From Neorhizobium sp. SHOUNA12A (lineage in GTDB: Bacteria; Pseudomonadota; Alphaproteobacteria; Rhizobiales; Rhizobiaceae), in NCBI RefSeq assembly GCF_023006505.1, contig NZ_JALBGV010000057.1, forward strand, positions 1 through 41,149: 41,149 bases of DNA. The letters are read 5' to 3'. The position numbers and the translations under genes were made by a program. Below the pieces are notes generated by a model. That model was not told the origin of the DNA, did no database searches, and saw only the letters and a program-made list of their open reading frames with translations. Each line of letters starts with the position of its first letter. The first letter of the stretch is position 1. Shown here in pieces: positions 8,259 through 16,634 of the stretch.

Positions 8259-8363
8259 CGGGCCTTGCCCAGTATGACAGTTTTGCGTCGGTATTCACCG
8301 CTGCGCACCCTTTGTTACGGCTACTAACACGAGATGATCCAACTCAGCTTGAACCCTTGAGCC

Positions 8364-8378
8364 GCCTATGTCATAGGC
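8364..8378. promoter_or_regulatory. Perfect palindrome upstream of fabI
   Basis: GCCTATG-T-CATAGGC, an exact 7-bp inverted repeat, is centred 39 nt upstream of the fabI ATG. It could be an operator in the promoter or 5' leader. No binding protein can be named from the sequence. Confidence 0.4.
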
Positions 8379-8409
8379 AGCGTTCATCTAAGGTATCAGG
8401 GGACTATGA

Positions 8410-9228
8410 ATGGTTCAGGCTTCCGGCCTCATGGCAGGCAAACGCGGTCTCATCATGGGCGTTGCCAATAATCGTTCGATCGCGTGGGGCATTGCCAAGG
8501 CCATCCACAGCCAAGGCGGGGAAGTTGCATTCACCTACCAGGGCGATGCACTCAAGAAGCGGGTTGAGCCGCTGGCCGCAGAACTGGGCGCCTACATGGC
8601 CGGCCATTGCGACGTCGGCGACGAATCGACCATCGACGAGGTCTTCGCAAATCTCGAAAAGCACTGGGGCAAGATCGACTTCCTCGTGCATGCAATCGGC
8701 TTTTCCGACAAGGACGAGTTGACCGGCCGTTACGTCGACACCTCGGCGGACAACTTCGCCAAGACGATGCAGATCTCGGTCTATTCCTTTACGTCGGTCG
8801 CAAGGCGGGCGGAAAAGCTGATGACCGACGGCGGTTCGATGCTGACCCTCACCTATTATGGTGCGGAAAAGGTCATGCCGAACTATAATGTCATGGGCGT
8901 CGCCAAGGCGGCACTCGAAGCCAGCGTCAAATATCTCGCCGTCGATCTCGGCCCGAAGAACATCCGCGTCAACGCGATCTCGGCCGGGCCGATCAAGACG
9001 CTTGCCGCTTCCGGCATCGGCGACTTCCGCTACATCCTCAAGTGGAACGAGTACAATGCGCCGCTGCGCCGTACCGTTACCATCGAGGAAGTGGGCGATG
9101 TCGGCCTCTACATGCTGTCCGACCTGTCGCGGTCCGTCACCGGCGAAACCCATCACGCCGACAGCGGCTACCATGTCGTCGGCATGAAGGCCGTCGATGC
9201 ACCGGACATTTCGGTCATCAAGGACTGA
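8410..9228 (+). CDS. fabI: Enoyl-[acyl-carrier-protein] reductase (NADH) FabI
   Basis: A 272-residue short-chain dehydrogenase of the FabI type, performing the last reduction in each fatty-acid elongation cycle. It shows the FabI-specific nucleotide-binding start GKRGLIMGVANNRSIAWGIA and the catalytic Tyr-x6-Lys pair (Y159, K166), with NIRVNAISAGPIKTLA after it. The ATG at 8410 has AGGGGA just upstream. Rhizobia often carry two fabI genes, so this may be one of two. A histidine phosphatase gene follows after 22 nt and may be cotranscribed. Confidence 0.95.
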   Translation: MVQASGLMAGKRGLIMGVANNRSIAWGIAKAIHSQGGEVAFTYQGDALKKRVEPLAAELGAYMAGHCDVGDESTIDEVFANLEKHWGKIDFLVHAIGFSDKDELTGRYVDTSADNFAKTMQISVYSFTSVARRAEKLMTDGGSMLTLTYYGAEKVMPNYNVMGVAKAALEASVKYLAVDLGPKNIRVNAISAGPIKTLAASGIGDFRYILKWNEYNAPLRRTVTIEEVGDVGLYMLSDLSRSVTGETHHADSGYHVVGMKAVDAPDISVIKD

Positions 9229-9250
9229 TGCTCTTCCAGGGACGTCTGCC

Positions 9251-9838
9251 GTGCTCATCTATATGATCCGCCACGGGCAGACGGACTGGAATGCCGAAGG
9301 CCGGCTTCAGGGCCAGCAGGACATTCCGCTCAATGCGCTCGGCCGTTCTCAGGCAACGCGGAACGGCGAGCGGCTGCGCGAGATGATCGGCGCGGCCGAA
9401 GGTTTCTCCTTCGTTGCCAGCCCGCTGTCGCGGACCCGCGAAACAATGGAACGGCTGCGCACCGCCATGGGGCTGGATCCCCTCGCCTACCGGACCGACG
9501 AGCGGCTGATCGAAGTCTCCTTCGGCGACTGGGAAGGCCATACGCTCGAGGAGATCAGCCGGATTTCTCCGGACCGACTCGCCGCCCGGGCCGAGCAGAA
9601 GTGGAGCTTCATTCCGCCGGGCATCTCTGCCGAAAGCTATGAGATTCTCTGCTGGCGGATCGGCGCCTGGCTGCAGTCCATTGACGGTCCGACCGTGTGC
9701 ATCAGCCACGGCGGGGTGATCCGCTCGCTCTTCCGGCTGATCGGCAATCTCGACGAAGACGAGGCGGCCACCGTTCCGACCCCACAGGACCGCATCCTGA
9801 TGATCGATACCGACCTCAGCCGGATGGCATGGCTCTGA
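9251..9838 (+). CDS. Histidine phosphatase family protein (phosphoglycerate-mutase-like)
   Basis: A 195-residue protein. The phosphohistidine motif IRHGQTDWNAEGRLQG is at the N-terminus, with ASPLSRTRETM, a distal acidic region (LIEVSFGDWEGHTLEE) and the second catalytic histidine in CISHGGVIRSLFR, so the active site is complete. Such cytosolic enzymes dephosphorylate small metabolites or proteins; the substrate cannot be assigned. I place the start at GTG 9251, which has AGGGAC about 9 nt upstream; ATG 9263 would begin directly at the catalytic strand. It lies 22 nt behind fabI. Confidence 0.88.
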   Translation: MLIYMIRHGQTDWNAEGRLQGQQDIPLNALGRSQATRNGERLREMIGAAEGFSFVASPLSRTRETMERLRTAMGLDPLAYRTDERLIEVSFGDWEGHTLEEISRISPDRLAARAEQKWSFIPPGISAESYEILCWRIGAWLQSIDGPTVCISHGGVIRSLFRLIGNLDEDEAATVPTPQDRILMIDTDLSRMAWL

Positions 9839-9844
9839 TCGGAT

Positions 9845-9864
9845 TATCCGCAGCGCAGCGGATA
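9845..9864. terminator. Weak hairpin between convergent genes
   Basis: TATCCGC / GCGGATA, a 7-bp stem with a 6-nt loop, followed by an AT-rich stretch, lies between the convergent histidine phosphatase and DUF1344 genes. It is the only terminator candidate in the gap. Confidence 0.4.
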
Positions 9865-9895
9865 TTCTAAATTATACTTCGCTAATTCTACGGTA

Positions 9896-10156
9896 TTACT
9901 GAACGACCTGGAGATCGTCGACGACGCGGTTGCCATCGACGACCGTGTAGAAGACCAGCACTTTCACGCCGGCCTTCAAGCCCTCGAAATTGAATTCCTC
10001 GGGCACTTTATAGGTCTTTCCGTCGTCGAGCGTTAAGTTGAGCGCCTTCGCATCCACGGCCTTGATCGTGGCTTCGACGTCGGCACTTTGAGCCCAGCTG
10101 TTGAGGGGCGAAAAGATGCTGGCAGTGGCAAGCAGAGCAGCAATCAGGATGCGCAT
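9896..10156 (-). CDS. DUF1344 small exported protein
   Basis: An 86-residue protein with a signal peptide (MRILIAALLATASIFSPLNSWA, cleavage after SWA near residue 22) and a short beta-rich mature domain (VEATIKAVDAKALNLTLDDG...YKVPEEF) typical of DUF1344 proteins in rhizobia. Function unknown; likely periplasmic. The ATG at 10156 is chosen because it starts right at the signal peptide with AAGG about 9 nt upstream; the frame is open 15 codons further up. Confidence 0.8.
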   Translation of the reverse strand: MRILIAALLATASIFSPLNSWAQSADVEATIKAVDAKALNLTLDDGKTYKVPEEFNFEGLKAGVKVLVFYTVVDGNRVVDDLQVVQ

Positions 10157-10439
10157 GGTCGGAAGCCTTGATGAGGTCGATGATGTCTTGTTCCGACGCA
10201 CAGATAGCCTCCCGATTGTGGCAAAAATCGCCCGTTACCGTGACATTTTCCGTATAAGTAATGACCTGATTGTTAACGCTTTTCAAGGGCGGGATACCGC
10301 CCTGTGACGGGGTCCGGCGGCATTTGCGAAACCAATCCCAAGTATTCCCTTACAATAAATCGGACCAAAGTTTGTAGGGTGCCGTGAAAGCGTAAATTAA
10401 CCCCCGCCCCATAGGCTCGACCGTCTGCCACAGGGGTTA
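10157..10439. other. Divergent intergenic region with a GC-rich hairpin
   Basis: No gene is visible in these 283 bases between the divergent DUF1344 and GGDEF-EAL genes. There is a compact hairpin at 10286-10303 (AGGGCGG-GATA-CCGCCCT). The 9-base arms ATTAACCCC (10396-10404) and GGGGTTAAT (10433-10441) form a long-range inverted repeat that ends at the downstream start codon. Promoters for both genes should lie here, but I could not pick convincing ones. Confidence 0.45.
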
Positions 10440-13400
10440 ATGAGAAGGTTCGCGCACGTGAAATTCTGGCCGTCGTCCGGTTCCAAATCACTGCGCTTCG
10501 CACGCAGCACCAAGACCCCGACGACAATCGCGTTCGTTATCACCCTTGCGGTCATCTCGATCGGCGTCATCATCGACCAACGTTACACCGAAGGCTTTCG
10601 CAGCGACCTGCGGGCAACGACGGAAAAAGTCGGCGGCCTGTTGGCGCGGCGCCTCATCGTACGCGTAGAGACCGACATCGCCGCCACCGATCATCTGGTT
10701 CACGTGCTGAGGGACGATTTCAGCGGATCGGCGGATACATTCAAGCGCCATGTCGAAAAGCAACTTGGCGAAGTCACGCATTTTTCGGGCGTCGCGGTCG
10801 CACCCAATTTCGAGCTTGCCCAGGTCATCACGCGCGACGGCATTGTCGGCGGCGGGGCGGGCAAGATCGGCAAAATCGATCTGCTGCGCCTTGCAAACGA
10901 CCTGAAATCCGTGAGCGGCCGCAACCGCGTATCTCTGCTGAGCGGCACCCAGGAAGGAGATCTGACGCTCGTCGTACCGGTATCGAAGGAAGAGGACGGT
11001 GGGGACCTTTGGGGCGCGATCGCCGTGCTGATCGATAAGCAGGGCCTGATGGAGGCATCCGGCGTCACCTTCTCCCCTGCCGCGGCAAGGAAACCGAACC
11101 TGATCAATCTCGACTGGCTGAACGTCGTTCTGCGGGACGACGACAGGCCGCAATATTTCGCCTTCTTCGGCAATGATTCCATCGAAAACCAATCTCCGAT
11201 GAAATGGACGGTGCCCATCAACGGCGCCAACTGGACGCTGCTTGCCGCTCCCCGTTCCGGTTGGGACATCGTGCCGCCCAACCAGCTCGGGTTCCGCCTC
11301 GCCATCGTGCTTGCCGCACTCGGGGTGATCGTGCCGATCTTCATCGCCACCTCGCTGATTTCCGAACGCAACCGCAATATCGAGGCGCTGAAGGCCCGTG
11401 AGCTTAATCTCATCGAGCTGTCGCAGCGCTTCAACCTTGCCATGGAAGCCTCCAATATCGGCATCTGGGAGGTGACGGGCAACGGCAACAGTCTGTTCTG
11501 GGACAAGCGGGCCGCGGGGCTGCACGACAAGCCGGCAGCCAGCGAGGGCAACCGTCTCTACGACTGGCTCGGATCGATCTATCCGCCGGACCGGACGGCA
11601 GCGGAGACACATTTCGCCGACTGCGCCTCCTGCAACACGCCCTGTAGCGAAACCTACCGGGTGCAGTTGCCGGACGGCACGCTGCGATACCTGAAATCGG
11701 CAGGCGCGAACTATCGCAATGCCGACGGCACCCTGCGCACCACCGGCATTGTCTGGGACGTCACCGGCGACGTGGTGATGACGCAGACGCTGCGCAACGC
11801 CAAGGAAAATACCGACATCAAGAATGCCGAACTGGAACTGGCGCTCGATGAACTGTCGAACCGCGAGCAGGACCTGGAAGAGCTGTCGAGCCGCCTCGAT
11901 CTGGCGCTTGATTCCTACAATTGCGGCATATGGGAATCCAATCCGGTCACGCATATCGAAACCTGGGACGCCCGGATGTGCCAGTTGCACGGCATCCCCT
12001 TTACCGACGGCTTCATCCGGGTCGACACCTGGATCGAGCTCATCCATCCCGACGACCGGGAGCACGCCAAGCGCAGCTCCTACAATTTCACCGAGAACTT
12101 CCTGGCGGGTCCGCTGGTCGTGCGCGTGCCCCAACCGGATGGTTCGATCCGCTATATCCGCTCCATCGGCAAGGTGCATACGATGCGCGACGGATCCCAG
12201 AAGGTGGTGGGCATTGCCTTCGACGTTACCCAGGACGCGATCCTGACCCGGGAACTGAAAGCCGCCAAGGACGAGGCCGACGCCAAGAACGCCGAACTCG
12301 AACTCGCCAAGAGCCGCATCGAGCACAATTCGTTGCATGACCCGCTGACCCTGCTCGCCAACCGCCGCAAGCTCGACATGGAGCTCGACCGGCTCTCGCG
12401 CTCCAGCCACAACGAGCGCCAGAAATTCTCGATCCTGCATCTCGATCTCGACCGCTTCAAGCAGATCAACGACACGCTCGGCCATGCAGCGGGCGACGCG
12501 ATGCTCGTACACGCCTCACGCATCCTGTCGCGCAACGTCCGCGGCAGCGATATCGTCGCGCGTATCGGCGGCGACGAATTCGTCATCCTCGCCACCGACA
12601 ATTCGAGCACCGAGGAGGTAAGTCAGCTCGCTCAGCGCATCATCGCCGAATTCCACCAGCCGATCGACTTTGAAGGTTTCGCTTGCCGCTGCGGCGTATC
12701 CATCGGCATCGCCCAGGCAAGCGGCATGAATGTCGATGCACGCCGCACGCTCGTCAATGCCGATATCGCGCTCTACCGGGCGAAGGGCATGGGCCGCAAC
12801 CGCTACGAATTCTTTACGCAGAACCTGCAGGCCGAGATCGTCAGCCACAAGCGCACCGCCGACGAGGTTCTGACCGGCATCGACAATGACGAATTCATCA
12901 CCTTCTACCAACCGCAGTTCGATGCCCGCACCAACCAATTGACGGGCGTCGAGGCACTGATCCGCTGGAACCATCCGCATCATGGAATTCTTGCGCCCGA
13001 CCGGTTCCTCAAGATTGCCGAGGATTTAAACGTCTCGGCAGCACTCGACCACATCGTGCTCCAGACGGTGCTGAAGGACAAGATGCGCTGGGCTGCACTC
13101 GGCGTCCGGGTGCCGAAGGTTTCCGTCAACGTCTCCTCAAAACGCCTCAATGACGAAGCCCTGATCGACACGCTGCAGACGCTGGCGATCGTGCCCGGCG
13201 AGATTTCCTTCGAACTGGTGGAATCGATCTTCCTCGACGAGAGCGAAGCGGCCGCGACCAGCAATCTCGAACGCATCAAGGAACTCGGCATCGACATCGA
13301 GATCGACGATTTCGGCACCGGCCATACCTCGATCGTCAGCCTTTTGAAGCTGAAGCCGAAACGGCTGAAGATCGACCGGCAGCTCGTCATGCCGATCCTG

Positions 13401-13619
13401 ACCTCGCCGCAGGAACGCGCGCTGGTGCGCTCGATCATCGACATTGCCCGTTCGCTCGGCGTCGAAACGGTGGCGGAAGGCGTCGAGACCATGCAGCATG
13501 CGAGCCTTCTGCGCGAACTCGGCTGCGACCTGCTGCAGGGTTATGCCTTCGCCCGGCCGCTTTCCTTCGACGATTTCACCGCAGCCGCGCATGCGGGCTG
13601 GCGCAGGGCCGCCGCCTAG
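10440..13619 (+). CDS. Membrane-anchored PAS-GGDEF-EAL cyclic-di-GMP enzyme
   Basis: A 1059-residue protein. A transmembrane segment (about 29-46) and a second one (about 283-306) bracket a periplasmic sensor region of about 235 residues. Two PAS-like segments follow (about 325-450 and 480-610; SNIGIWEV and YNCGIWES starts), each leading into a short coiled coil. The GGDEF motif is intact at 710-714 (RIGGDEF), consistent with diguanylate cyclase activity, and the phosphodiesterase motif EAL is at 838-840, with DDFGTGHTS and the lysine-containing LKIDR further on. Both activities look possible. The start may be ATG 10440 or GTG 10458; AGAAGG lies about 9 nt before the GTG. Confidence 0.92.
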   Translation: MRRFAHVKFWPSSGSKSLRFARSTKTPTTIAFVITLAVISIGVIIDQRYTEGFRSDLRATTEKVGGLLARRLIVRVETDIAATDHLVHVLRDDFSGSADTFKRHVEKQLGEVTHFSGVAVAPNFELAQVITRDGIVGGGAGKIGKIDLLRLANDLKSVSGRNRVSLLSGTQEGDLTLVVPVSKEEDGGDLWGAIAVLIDKQGLMEASGVTFSPAAARKPNLINLDWLNVVLRDDDRPQYFAFFGNDSIENQSPMKWTVPINGANWTLLAAPRSGWDIVPPNQLGFRLAIVLAALGVIVPIFIATSLISERNRNIEALKARELNLIELSQRFNLAMEASNIGIWEVTGNGNSLFWDKRAAGLHDKPAASEGNRLYDWLGSIYPPDRTAAETHFADCASCNTPCSETYRVQLPDGTLRYLKSAGANYRNADGTLRTTGIVWDVTGDVVMTQTLRNAKENTDIKNAELELALDELSNREQDLEELSSRLDLALDSYNCGIWESNPVTHIETWDARMCQLHGIPFTDGFIRVDTWIELIHPDDREHAKRSSYNFTENFLAGPLVVRVPQPDGSIRYIRSIGKVHTMRDGSQKVVGIAFDVTQDAILTRELKAAKDEADAKNAELELAKSRIEHNSLHDPLTLLANRRKLDMELDRLSRSSHNERQKFSILHLDLDRFKQINDTLGHAAGDAMLVHASRILSRNVRGSDIVARIGGDEFVILATDNSSTEEVSQLAQRIIAEFHQPIDFEGFACRCGVSIGIAQASGMNVDARRTLVNADIALYRAKGMGRNRYEFFTQNLQAEIVSHKRTADEVLTGIDNDEFITFYQPQFDARTNQLTGVEALIRWNHPHHGILAPDRFLKIAEDLNVSAALDHIVLQTVLKDKMRWAALGVRVPKVSVNVSSKRLNDEALIDTLQTLAIVPGEISFELVESIFLDESEAAATSNLERIKELGIDIEIDDFGTGHTSIVSLLKLKPKRLKIDRQLVMPILTSPQERALVRSIIDIARSLGVETVAEGVETMQHASLLRELGCDLLQGYAFARPLSFDDFTAAAHAGWRRAAA

Positions 13620-13753
13620 AACCATCATTGTTCACCATTTCCGGCGCGACAGTTCTGCCAAGAAAGACTTGTCGCCCGGCAACCTTTTCCATATGACAAC
13701 CGCGTCAGAAGTTGGCGAAAGGCCAGCTCCGCCACAGCTGGTCCTGTAACGCC

Positions 13754-14866
13754 ATGTCGCACAACACTTTCGGTCACCTTTTCCGTGTCACCACCTGGGG
13801 CGAAAGCCATGGCCCGGCGCTCGGCTGCGTGGTCGACGGCTGCCCGCCCGGCATCCGCTTCACGCTGGCGGAAATCCAGGCCTGGATGGACAAGCGCAAG
13901 CCCGGACAGTCGCGCTTCGTGACGCAGCGGCGCGAGGACGATATCGTCAAGGTGCTCTCCGGCGTGATGATGGATGCCGACGGCGAGACGATGATCTCGA
14001 CCGGTACGCCAATCTCCATGCTGATCGAGAATACCGACCAGCGCTCCAAGGACTACGGCGAGATCGCCCGCCGCTACCGTCCCGGCCATGCGGACTATAC
14101 CTATGACGTCAAATACGGCATCCGCGACTATCGCGGCGGCGGCCGCTCCTCGGCCCGCGAAACGGCAGCCCGCGTTGCCGCCGGGGCGCTCGCCCGCAGG
14201 ATCGTGCCGGGCGTCCAAGTCCGCGCCGCGCTGATCCAGATCGGCAAGCACAGAATAAACCGCGCCAACTGGGACTGGGATCAGGTCGGCCAGAACCCGT
14301 TCTTCTGCCCCGACGCGGCGATGGTGCCCGTCTGGGAAGACTATCTCGACGGCATCCGCAAAGCCGGCTCCTCGATCGGCGCCGTGGTGGAGGTGATCGC
14401 CGAAGGCGTGCCCGCGGGCCTCGGTGCACCGGTCTATGGCAAGCTCGATCAGGATATCGCCAGCCTTCTGATGTCGATCAACGCCGTCAAGGGCGTCGAG
14501 ATCGGCGACGGTTTCGGTGTCGCCGAACTTTCCGGCGAGGAAGACGCCGACGAGATGCGCATGGGCAATGACGGAAAGCGCATTTTCCTCTCCAACCATG
14601 CAGGCGGCATTCTCGGCGGCATCTCGACCGGCGAGGCGGTTGTCGCCCGCTTCGCGATCAAGCCCACTTCCTCCATTCTCACCGAGCAGCGCTCGATCGA
14701 CGTCGACGGCAACAATGTCGAAGTCCGCACCAAGGGCCGCCACGACCCCTGCGTCGGCATCCGCGCCGTGCCGATCGGCGAGGCGATGGTTGCATGCGCG
14801 ATTGCCGATCACTATCTCCGCGACCGGGCCCAGATTGGCTCCAGTATTACCGGGCGAAATCTCTAG
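13754..14866 (+). CDS. aroC: Chorismate synthase AroC
   Basis: A 370-residue enzyme that converts 5-enolpyruvylshikimate-3-phosphate to chorismate with reduced FMN, the last step of the shikimate pathway. The family signatures are clear: TWGESHGPALGCVVDG near the N-terminus, RPGHADYTYDVKYGIRDYRG and GGRSSARETAARVAAGA in the middle, and RHDPCVGIRAVPIGEAM near the end. The ATG at 13754 gives the usual MSHNTFGHLFRVTTWGESHG start; an in-frame ATG at 13712 would add 14 non-conserved residues. A leader hairpin (13721-13743) lies just before the start. ribB follows after 12 nt, suggesting one operon. Confidence 0.96.
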   Translation: MSHNTFGHLFRVTTWGESHGPALGCVVDGCPPGIRFTLAEIQAWMDKRKPGQSRFVTQRREDDIVKVLSGVMMDADGETMISTGTPISMLIENTDQRSKDYGEIARRYRPGHADYTYDVKYGIRDYRGGGRSSARETAARVAAGALARRIVPGVQVRAALIQIGKHRINRANWDWDQVGQNPFFCPDAAMVPVWEDYLDGIRKAGSSIGAVVEVIAEGVPAGLGAPVYGKLDQDIASLLMSINAVKGVEIGDGFGVAELSGEEDADEMRMGNDGKRIFLSNHAGGILGGISTGEAVVARFAIKPTSSILTEQRSIDVDGNNVEVRTKGRHDPCVGIRAVPIGEAMVACAIADHYLRDRAQIGSSITGRNL

Positions 14867-14878
14867 GAAACAACATCC

Positions 14879-15979
14879 ATGGCCTATGATCAGAAGCGCG
14901 TCGTCGACGCCCTCCGCGCCTTCGAAGCCGGCGAAATCGTCGTCGTCACCGATGACGATGATCGCGAAAACGAAGGCGACCTTATCGTCGCCGCAGTCCA
15001 TTGCACGCCGGACAAGATGGCCTTCATCGTGCGCCACACGTCGGGCATCGTCTGCGCGCCGATGCCGCGCGAGGAGGCCAAACGGCTCAACCTCAATGCC
15101 ATGGTGGCGGAAAACGACAGCGCCCATACGACCGCCTTCACCGTTACCGTCGACTTCAAGCACGGCACGACGACCGGCATTTCGGCCGAGGACCGGACGC
15201 TGACCGTCCGCAATCTCGCCAATCCGAATGTCGGCGCGAGCGATTTCGTGCGGCCCGGCCACATTTTCCCGCTGATCGCCCGCGAAGGCGGCGTGCTGAT
15301 GCGCTCCGGCCATACGGAAGCGGCCGTCGACCTCTGCAGGCTCGCCGGCCTTCCGCCGATCGGCGTCATCTGCGAACTCGTCAACGACGACGGCACCGTG
15401 ACGCGCGGCCAGCAAGTTACCGATTTTGCCGCCAAACATGGCTTGAAGCAGGTTTCCGTCGCCGACCTAATCGCCTACCGCCAGCGCAAGGAAACGCTGA
15501 TCGAGCTGCAGACGTCGTTCGACGTCGAGACACCGCATGGCAAGGCGAAGGCACATGCCTATTCGCTGCCCTGGGACCCGATGCAGCATGTAGCGGTGAT
15601 TTTCGGCGACATCCGCGACGGCGTCGATATCCCCGTCCGCCTGCATCTCGAAAACGTCACCCGCGACGTATTCGGCACGCAGCGCTCGGTCGACCGTTAC
15701 ATGGCGAAAATCGAGGAAGAGGGTCGCGGCGTGATCATCTACCTGCGCGAAGGTTCGGTCGGCGTCGGCCAGAAGGACCATGGCCGCAAGCTGCGCCAGG
15801 ACCAGGAGGGTCATGCCGAAGCCCAGGCCCGCGAGAGCGAATGGCTGGAAATCGGCCTCGGCGCACAGATATTAAAGGATCTCGGCGTCACCTCCATCAA
15901 GCTTCTTACCCGCAGCGAGCGCCACTATGTCGGCCTCGAAGGTTTCGGCATCAAGATCGCCGAAACGGTGATCTGCTGA
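14879..15979 (+). CDS. ribB: 3,4-dihydroxy-2-butanone-4-phosphate synthase with degenerate GTP-cyclohydrolase-II-like domain
   Basis: A 366-residue protein. Residues 1-205 form an intact RibB domain (DDDDRENEGDLI, HTSGIVCAPMP, TTTGISAEDR, RPGHIFPL, SGHTEAAVDL) that makes the four-carbon precursor of riboflavin from ribulose 5-phosphate. Residues about 206-366 align with GTP cyclohydrolase II (RibA), but the three zinc-binding cysteines of the RibA motif are missing: where RibA has SECLTGD...RCDCG, this protein reads LENVTRDVFGTQRSVDR. The C-terminal domain is therefore probably not a GTP cyclohydrolase. This resembles the 'RibBX' arrangement described for some rhizobia. It follows aroC closely. 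Confidence 0.92.
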   Translation: MAYDQKRVVDALRAFEAGEIVVVTDDDDRENEGDLIVAAVHCTPDKMAFIVRHTSGIVCAPMPREEAKRLNLNAMVAENDSAHTTAFTVTVDFKHGTTTGISAEDRTLTVRNLANPNVGASDFVRPGHIFPLIAREGGVLMRSGHTEAAVDLCRLAGLPPIGVICELVNDDGTVTRGQQVTDFAAKHGLKQVSVADLIAYRQRKETLIELQTSFDVETPHGKAKAHAYSLPWDPMQHVAVIFGDIRDGVDIPVRLHLENVTRDVFGTQRSVDRYMAKIEEEGRGVIIYLREGSVGVGQKDHGRKLRQDQEGHAEAQARESEWLEIGLGAQILKDLGVTSIKLLTRSERHYVGLEGFGIKIAETVIC

Positions 15980-16068
15980 CCTCCCTCAATCCTTAGGGTT
16001 GTAAAAGGTTTCGTACCGTTCCATCGTCGCTCGTTGTCGGGCGGCGATTTTTCGTGTACGGATAATAG

Positions 16069-16317
16069 TTGAAGATTATTTGGGACGAGACGAAGCGGAT
16101 TGTGAATCTCGAGAAGCACGGTCTCGATTTCGGTGATCTTTATTTCGAGTTCTTCGCGACGGCGGTTACCACTCCTGCCAGAAAGGCGAGATCCAAAGCT
16201 GTTGGCCGCCTCAAGGATGGAACGATCGTCGTGATATTCCTGGCGCTTGGCTCGGAAGCAATCTCGGTTATTTCGATGCGCCCTGCCCGAAAAGATGAGA
16301 AGAGCATGGTCGAATGA
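16069..16317 (+). CDS. brnT: BrnT family toxin
   Basis: An 82-residue protein starting MKIIWDETKRIVNLEKHGLDF, the classic BrnT opening, with a C-terminal ISMRPARKDEK containing the basic residues expected near the active site. BrnT toxins are RelE-fold ribonucleases that inhibit translation, neutralised by BrnA. The start is TTG at 16069, which precisely matches the family N-terminus; no better start exists. The stop overlaps the antitoxin start (ATGA, 16314-16317), the usual toxin-first order. The gene is visibly less GC-rich than the surrounding genes. Confidence 0.88.
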   Translation: MKIIWDETKRIVNLEKHGLDFGDLYFEFFATAVTTPARKARSKAVGRLKDGTIVVIFLALGSEAISVISMRPARKDEKSMVE

Positions 16318-16628
16318 ATATCAAGCACGAAAAACAGAAAGAATTTCGCCCTGGTCGCGGATACACCAAAGAGGACTGGGACGCGGTCGACAGTCCACCG
16401 CTAACTGCCGAAGAGATGGCAAGCATGCGGCCGTTCCGGGAAGTGTTTCCCGAAATGGCCGCAAAAATGGAACAGGCGATCGCCGCTCGCGGCCGGCCGA
16501 AGGTCGAGGCGCCGAAGGTGGCCGTCACGCTGAGGCTCGACCCGGACGTGCTCGAAAAATACAAGGCGTCCGGCAAGGACTGGCGAGCCAAAATGGCCGA
16601 GGAACTGCGCAAGGCAGCCGGCCTCTGA
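16314..16628 (+). CDS. brnA: BrnA family antitoxin
   Basis: A 104-residue protein. The N-terminal half has the toxin-wrapping region (RGYTKEDWDAVDSPPLTAEEM), and residues about 66-100 form a ribbon-helix-helix DNA-binding domain (VAVTLRLDPDVLEKYKASGK, then WRAKMAEELRKAAG), as in BrnA antitoxins. It overlaps brnT by 4 nt, implying translational coupling. BrnA usually represses its own operon; the region upstream of brnT is AT-richer, but I could not define an operator. Confidence 0.88.
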   Translation: MNIKHEKQKEFRPGRGYTKEDWDAVDSPPLTAEEMASMRPFREVFPEMAAKMEQAIAARGRPKVEAPKVAVTLRLDPDVLEKYKASGKDWRAKMAEELRKAAGL

Positions 16629-16634
16629 GACGGT

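Noticed and set aside
10245..10258. TTTTCCGTATAAG resembling half of the antitoxin palindrome at 5604-5623
   Set aside because: Only one arm is present and no second half follows; probably chance.
10488..12512. 674-codon open frame on the minus strand opposite the GGDEF-EAL gene
   Set aside because: A shadow of the real gene; its composition is biased and no motif is seen.
13625..15439. 604-codon open frame on the minus strand opposite aroC-ribB
   Set aside because: It spans two certain genes on the other strand and shows no family features.
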